Source: CAUUCX01 sp041844835 (GTDB lineage: Bacteria > Bacillota > Clostridia > Peptostreptococcales > Anaerovoracaceae). Taken from it: a stretch of DNA of 8,541 bases. The stretch covers positions 1 through 8,541 of the forward strand of contig JBGZBU010000008.1 of the NCBI GenBank assembly GCA_041844835.1, read 5' to 3'. Numbering within the stretch: position 1 is the stretch's first letter; every line of letters starts with the position of its first letter. Positions 5,834 to 8,541 of this stretch are shown in pieces. The notes beneath the pieces are model-generated. The model had not been told where the DNA came from and searched no databases. It worked only from the letters and a program-made list of their open reading frames with translations. Both the position numbers and the translations under genes were made by a program.

Positions 5834-7313
5834 GATAAAGAATTTAAGTGTAAAATACGCCGAAGCGGAAGCGGAGAGTCTGCATAAGTTTTCATTATCT
5901 GTAAAGAAAGGTGAGTGCGTTCTGCTGACCGGAGCTTCCGGGTGTGGAAAAACGACCGTTACCCGTTGTTTGAACGGACTTATTCCAAACTTCTATTCCT
6001 CTGAAATGCAGGGAGAAATCTTTATTAACGGCAGAGAAATTTCCACCTTGAGTATGAAAGAAATTGCATCATTAACAGGTTCCGTTTTTCAAGATCCCAG
6101 GTCTCAGTTTTTTACACTGGATGTCGATTCGGAAATTGCTTTCCCTTGTGAAAATCTCGGACTTGCACAAGCCGAAATTCAAGAAAGGGTATTGTCTGCC
6201 ACAAGACTTACAAATATAACGCATCTGTTAGGGAAAAAGGTCACAGAGCTTTCCAGTGGACAGAAACAAAGCGTCGCTATCGCTTCCGCCTGTGCATTAC
6301 GTCCGAAAATACTCGTTCTGGATGAACCGTCAGCGAATCTTGACAGAGAAGCAACCGAACGACTGAAACGAATCCTTTTAAATTTAAAAAATACAGGCAC
6401 TACAATTCTCATTGCAGAACACAAAATTTATTGGCTCGCAGGGCTTTGCGATCGTATGATCTATTTAGATAATGGGCGAAAACGCATGGAATTATCTTCA
6501 GAGGAATTTTGCCGCATGAAAACCGATGAAAGCAGAAATCTTGGATTGCGATGTGTTTCCTTCTACCGGAAGGAAATGGAAAAAATGACTTCATTGGATT
6601 TTATCGAAAAGATAAAAGGGCAACAAATTTCGTTCCACTATCATAAAGAGTTCCCCATTTTTGATGAATTAGACTTCTCACTACCGTCCGGTGAGGTAAT
6701 CGGGATTGTTGGAGAAAATGGTATTGGTAAAAGCACTTTGGCAAGATTATGTGTCGGACTGGAGCAACCACAAAGGGGTGATATTCTCTTCAATGGAAAA
6801 AAATGCAGCAAAAAAGATCGGATTCAAAAATCATACTATGTTATGCAGGATGTAGACTATCAACTTTTTTCTGATAGTGTGTTGGGAGAATTAATCCTTG
6901 GAAATGAGGACGACAAAAAGACAAACGAGACAGCTATACAGATATTGGATCGATTGGGAATCCTTTCATACAAAGATCGCCATCCGGGAAGCTTGTCCGG
7001 CGGTGAAAAGCAACGTGTTACAATTGCTGTCGCACTGATGAAAAATGCAGAAATTTTACTTTTCGATGAACCTACCAGTGGGCTAGATGGGAGGAATATG
7101 TTGCGTGTCTCCGATCTTCTGAAGGACTTGGCAAAGCAAGGAAAAACCGTATTGGTTATTTCCCATGATGCAGAATTGCTCCTTGAAACCTCTGCTCACT
7201 TATTGTATTTAGAACGTTGCAGAGCTCCTACCCTGATTCCGTTTTGTAAGGAAAACCAAGAGCAGATTTATCGAATTTTATTTTCTGAAAGGAGTAAGAA
7301 TAATGAACAATGA
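5826..7313 (+). CDS. ecfA: ECF transporter ATPase with two ATP-binding domains in one chain (EcfA/CbiO type)
   Basis: This 495-residue cytoplasmic protein contains two complete ABC ATPase domains, doing the work of separate EcfA1 and EcfA2. Domain 1 has Walker A GASGCGKTT (36-44), the ECF-type Q-loop FQDPRSQFF, signature LSSGQKQ (142-148), Walker B Asp166 and Glu167, and His199. Domain 2 has Walker A GENGIGKST (296-304), Q-loop MQDVDYQLF, signature LSGGEKQ (390-396), Walker B Asp414 and Glu415, and His447. The only deviation is Ser for Gly in the first signature. The TTG at 5826 is chosen as start: it gives the usual 'MLEIKNLSVKY' opening and lies 8 nt after GGGGAGG (5811-5817). Any start further upstream would include that site. 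It overlaps ecfT by 8 nt and the S component by 11 nt. Confidence 0.88.
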   Translation: MLEIKNLSVKYAEAEAESLHKFSLSVKKGECVLLTGASGCGKTTVTRCLNGLIPNFYSSEMQGEIFINGREISTLSMKEIASLTGSVFQDPRSQFFTLDVDSEIAFPCENLGLAQAEIQERVLSATRLTNITHLLGKKVTELSSGQKQSVAIASACALRPKILVLDEPSANLDREATERLKRILLNLKNTGTTILIAEHKIYWLAGLCDRMIYLDNGRKRMELSSEEFCRMKTDESRNLGLRCVSFYRKEMEKMTSLDFIEKIKGQQISFHYHKEFPIFDELDFSLPSGEVIGIVGENGIGKSTLARLCVGLEQPQRGDILFNGKKCSKKDRIQKSYYVMQDVDYQLFSDSVLGELILGNEDDKKTNETAIQILDRLGILSYKDRHPGSLSGGEKQRVTIAVALMKNAEILLFDEPTSGLDGRNMLRVSDLLKDLAKQGKTVLVISHDAELLLETSAHLLYLERCRAPTLIPFCKENQEQIYRILFSERSKNNEQ

Positions 7314-7902
7314 TGTAAAAAAAGAAAAATTAGAAGTTAAGGATCTCATCTTGATTGGTGTGATGGCAATTCTTCTTTACGCTTGCATGTTTGTAGTGGT
7401 TTTGATTTTGGGCATGAATCCGCTTACTTATTTATTTGCACCAGCTATTTCCGGAATCCCGGCGGGAATTGTTATGATGCTGCTTTTGTCAAAAGCGCCT
7501 AAAAAGGGAACCTTTTTCCTTGCCTCATCAGTGGTTGCTGTATTCTTTTTGATTATGGGAAGGCTTCCACTGGATGTAATCACAATGGTGGTTTGTGGTT
7601 TGCTTGGTGAACTTCTTTACGGAGTACTGGGAAGGAGAAGTTTTCGAGGGATGGCTGTGGCACATGCCGTTTATACTTGCGGTTTGACATTGGTTGCTTT
7701 TATTTCCGTCATTCTTTTGAAAGATGCATTTGCCGAAGCATTTGCCATGTATGGCGAAAGCTACATCAGCAAAATAATTGAATTGGTGACACCACTTAGT
7801 CTTGCCGGACTGTGCCTGCTTTCTGCATTTTGTGGTTTGATCGGTGCATTTATCGGTAAGCTTCTGTTGAAAAAACATTTTGAAAAAGCGGGGGTTCTTT
7901 AA
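7303..7902 (+). CDS. ECF transporter substrate-binding S component, Trep_Strep/MptD type
   Basis: This is a 199-residue, very hydrophobic protein with a short charged N-terminus (residues 1-13, rich in Lys, Glu and Asp) and about five or six membrane segments (roughly 14-38, 42-62, 71-87, 90-108, 116-139, 160-190), ending in a basic tail. 'NPLTYLFAPAISGIPAGIVMM' near the start is characteristic of the Trep_Strep (MptD) family, uncharacterised S components often found beside EcfT and double-domain EcfA. S components bind the substrate and give the transporter its specificity; the substrate of this family is not established to my knowledge. The iron-linked context points to a metal chelate. GAAAGGAG (7287-7294) lies 8 nt before the ATG. 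It is the last intact gene of the operon, and no strong terminator follows. Confidence 0.8.
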   Translation: MNNDVKKEKLEVKDLILIGVMAILLYACMFVVVLILGMNPLTYLFAPAISGIPAGIVMMLLLSKAPKKGTFFLASSVVAVFFLIMGRLPLDVITMVVCGLLGELLYGVLGRRSFRGMAVAHAVYTCGLTLVAFISVILLKDAFAEAFAMYGESYISKIIELVTPLSLAGLCLLSAFCGLIGAFIGKLLLKKHFEKAGVL

Positions 7903-7926
7903 TTTTACCTTGAGATAAAAATATGG

Positions 7927-8049
7927 ATTGAAAATTGCTGTGAAATCAACAGGATATTAAGAAGTACACATAAAGAATTGTTAGAACAAGCTGGATTGTA
8001 TAAAAAACTATGAAATATGCAATATCAAACAGAAAAATGGAAAATATAA
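7927..8049 (+). pseudogene. Remnant of an ABC transporter ATPase C-terminus
   Basis: Read in one frame, 7963-8010 gives STHKELLEQAGLYKKL, the typical end of an exporter-type ABC ATPase (usually GTHxELLxxGGLYxxL). A TGA stop follows at 8011, and the same frame continues with NMQYQTEKWKI to a TAA at 8047. That continuation is the kind of tail such proteins carry. No start codon, Walker motifs or signature remain upstream, and the preceding residues are only weakly ABC-like. It does not match the end of either intact ABC protein in the window (SEQWFAGRKEYV and MMKSWKLHV), so it probably comes from a third ABC gene that was deleted. Confidence 0.6.
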
Positions 8050-8085
8050 GTTTTTTAGAAGGGTGAAATCTATATATGCAAAAGT

Positions 8086-8181
8086 ATGAAAAATAAATCA
8101 TATAAAACCGCTGGTTTATCTTATAAGCAAAGAAGCGGAGGATCAAAATCAATTATAAGTTATGAAAAACGGCGGTACTAA
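8086..8181 (+). CDS. Possible 31-residue basic peptide, or remnant
   Basis: An ATG at 8086 opens 31 codons ending at TAA 8179-8181, directly before the ribosome binding site of the next small ORF. The product is rich in Lys, Arg, Ser and Tyr (for example SYKQRSGGSKSIISYEKRR), with no hydrophobic segment. No good ribosome binding site precedes it; GAAGGG at 8058-8063 is 22 nt away. It may be a small conserved ORF of the element backbone, the tail of a truncated gene, or chance. I do not recognise it. Confidence 0.3.
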   Translation: MKNKSYKTAGLSYKQRSGGSKSIISYEKRRY

Positions 8182-8194
8182 AGGAGGTATCGTC

Positions 8195-8272
8195 GTGTTC
8201 ATTTTTCGTTATCTTAAAATCTTGTTAAAGGGGATATATTCTATTTCCGGGTTTCCGTGCATTTACGGATAA
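8195..8272 (+). CDS. 25-residue leader-type peptide upstream of a terminator
   Basis: A GTG at 8195 lies 7 nt after a strong AGGAGG (8182-8187) and opens a 25-codon frame ending in TAA at 8270-8272. The product is basic and hydrophobic, beginning MFIFRYLKILLKG and ending in Gly-Phe-Pro-Cys-Ile-Tyr-Gly. The stop codon falls in a hairpin (8250-8274), and an intrinsic terminator follows about 40 bp later, before the sigma-like gene. This is the layout of an attenuator leader peptide, like that described upstream of tet(M) in Tn916, though no sequence match is claimed. What it would sense cannot be read from the codons, which show no run of one amino acid. Confidence 0.5.
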   Translation: MFIFRYLKILLKGIYSISGFPCIYG

Positions 8273-8274
8273 CC
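8250..8274 (+). promoter_or_regulatory. Hairpin spanning the leader ORF stop codon
   Basis: GGTTTCCGT (8250-8258) pairs with ACGGA and AACC (8265-8269 and 8271-8274) around a 6-nt loop with one bulged T at 8270. A ribosome finishing the leader ORF would melt this stem, so its folding could depend on leader translation. Confidence 0.4.
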
Positions 8275-8311
8275 TGTTACATCATATCCATATAGCTATC
8301 TTTTCATGTCC

Positions 8312-8346
8312 GATCCCGGCTGCCCTGTGCAGTCGAGATTTTTTTT
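8312..8346 (+). terminator. Intrinsic terminator or attenuator upstream of the sigma-like gene
   Basis: CGGCTGC (8317-8323) pairs with GCAGTCG (8329-8335, one G-T pair) around the loop CCTGT. After one C-A mismatch the stem extends by four more pairs, and eight T follow (8339-8346). This is a good Rho-independent terminator. It lies 40 bp after the leader ORF and about 125 bp before the next gene, so it would control how much transcript reaches that gene. Confidence 0.7.
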
Positions 8347-8440
8347 GCCTGCAAAAACTTTTTTTCAAAAATATTCGCTTTTCTTTGGCAGTTTTGGGCT
8401 CTGCGTTGTTGAGGGTTTACGAAAGGGGAATTTCTACCCG

Positions 8441-8458
8441 CTTTCGCGGCTGCGAAAG
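8441..8458 (+). promoter_or_regulatory. Hairpin overlapping the ribosome binding site of the sigma-like gene
   Basis: CTTTCGC (8441-8447) pairs perfectly with GCGAAAG (8452-8458) around GGCT. The 3' arm runs into the AAAGGAGGTG ribosome binding site (8455-8464), leaving GAGGTG outside the stem. It could lower translation when folded. Confidence 0.4.
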
Positions 8459-8470
8459 GAGGTGAATACC

Positions 8471-8541
8471 ATGAATGAACCTGAAAGAACCGAATGGCAG
8501 ATACGCTGCGCATTTAACGGCTTCTGCAAGCGGACATTGAA
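8471..8541 (+). CDS. Sigma-70-like small regulator of a Tn916/Tn1549-type element, N-terminus only
   Basis: The ATG at 8471 lies 7 nt after AGGAGGT (8457-8463), and the frame runs open to the window edge (23 codons). The start reads MNEPERTEWQIRCAFNGF. From memory this opening is conserved in the short sigma-factor-like, region-4-type proteins of clostridial conjugative elements, which help control excision and transfer. The DNA-binding part lies outside the window, so function is inferred from the N-terminus and position only. Upstream lie a leader ORF, a terminator and a hairpin, which suggests tight control of its expression. Confidence 0.6.
   Translation, partial: MNEPERTEWQIRCAFNGFCKRTL

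Noticed and set aside
7946..8152. Minus-strand ORF of 68 codons
   Set aside because: Its product is low-complexity Phe/Ile/Tyr typical of AT-rich DNA read backwards, and the plus strand here shows the ABC remnant.
428..8161. Shared ATAAGTTA at about 428-435 and 8154-8161 as a cargo insertion duplication
   Set aside because: Eight AT-rich bases are expected by chance at this distance, and the positions do not fit the other signs of the cargo boundary.
8304..8513. Minus-strand ORF of 69 codons
   Set aside because: It covers the terminator, hairpin and start of the sigma-like gene on the other strand and has no recognisable features.
1..8541. CRISPR arrays, tRNA or rRNA genes
   Set aside because: No regularly spaced direct repeats and no tRNA- or rRNA-like sequence were seen on either strand.

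Overview
The window looks like Firmicutes DNA, most likely from a gut Clostridium-type bacterium. It is AT-rich, has strong AGGAGG-type ribosome binding sites and uses TTG and GTG starts freely. Both ends look like the backbone of a Tn916/Tn1549-type integrative and conjugative element. At the left edge, on the minus strand, is the start of a MobC-like relaxosome protein. At the right edge, on the plus strand, is the start of a small sigma-factor-like regulator typical of these elements. The family assignments at both edges come from memory of conserved N-termini and have not been searched. What lies between is best read as cargo of the mobile element.

Left flank (1-550): the mobC start, about 150 bp rich in inverted repeats that could be the transfer origin, an AT-rich hairpin, and then the cargo promoter (TTGACT/TATAAT, 18-bp spacer). 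Cargo (551-7902): an AraC-family activator whose C-terminal domain resembles PchR/YbtA siderophore regulators; two half-size ABC proteins of the exporter fold, like YbtP/YbtQ and IrtA/IrtB, which import ferric siderophores; and a complete ECF module of EcfT, a double-ATPase EcfA in one chain and a Trep_Strep/MptD-type S component. The five transport genes all overlap (8, 8, 8 and 11 nt) and should be one translationally coupled transcript.

The key regulatory observation is two sites that each match the DtxR/IdeR iron-box consensus at 16 of 19 positions. One is just downstream of the promoter of the araC-type gene. The other lies between that gene and the transport operon, inside a perfect 19-bp inverted repeat that also looks like an intrinsic terminator. 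This supports an iron-repressed, siderophore-activated uptake island. No siderophore synthesis gene and no lipoprotein receptor is in the window, so scavenging of a siderophore made by others is a reasonable inference.

Right flank (7903-8541): a short decayed remnant of another ABC ATPase C-terminus, a possible 31-codon ORF, a 25-codon ORF with a strong ribosome binding site followed by a hairpin and an intrinsic terminator (an attenuator-like layout), then a hairpin covering part of the ribosome binding site of the sigma-like gene that runs off the window.
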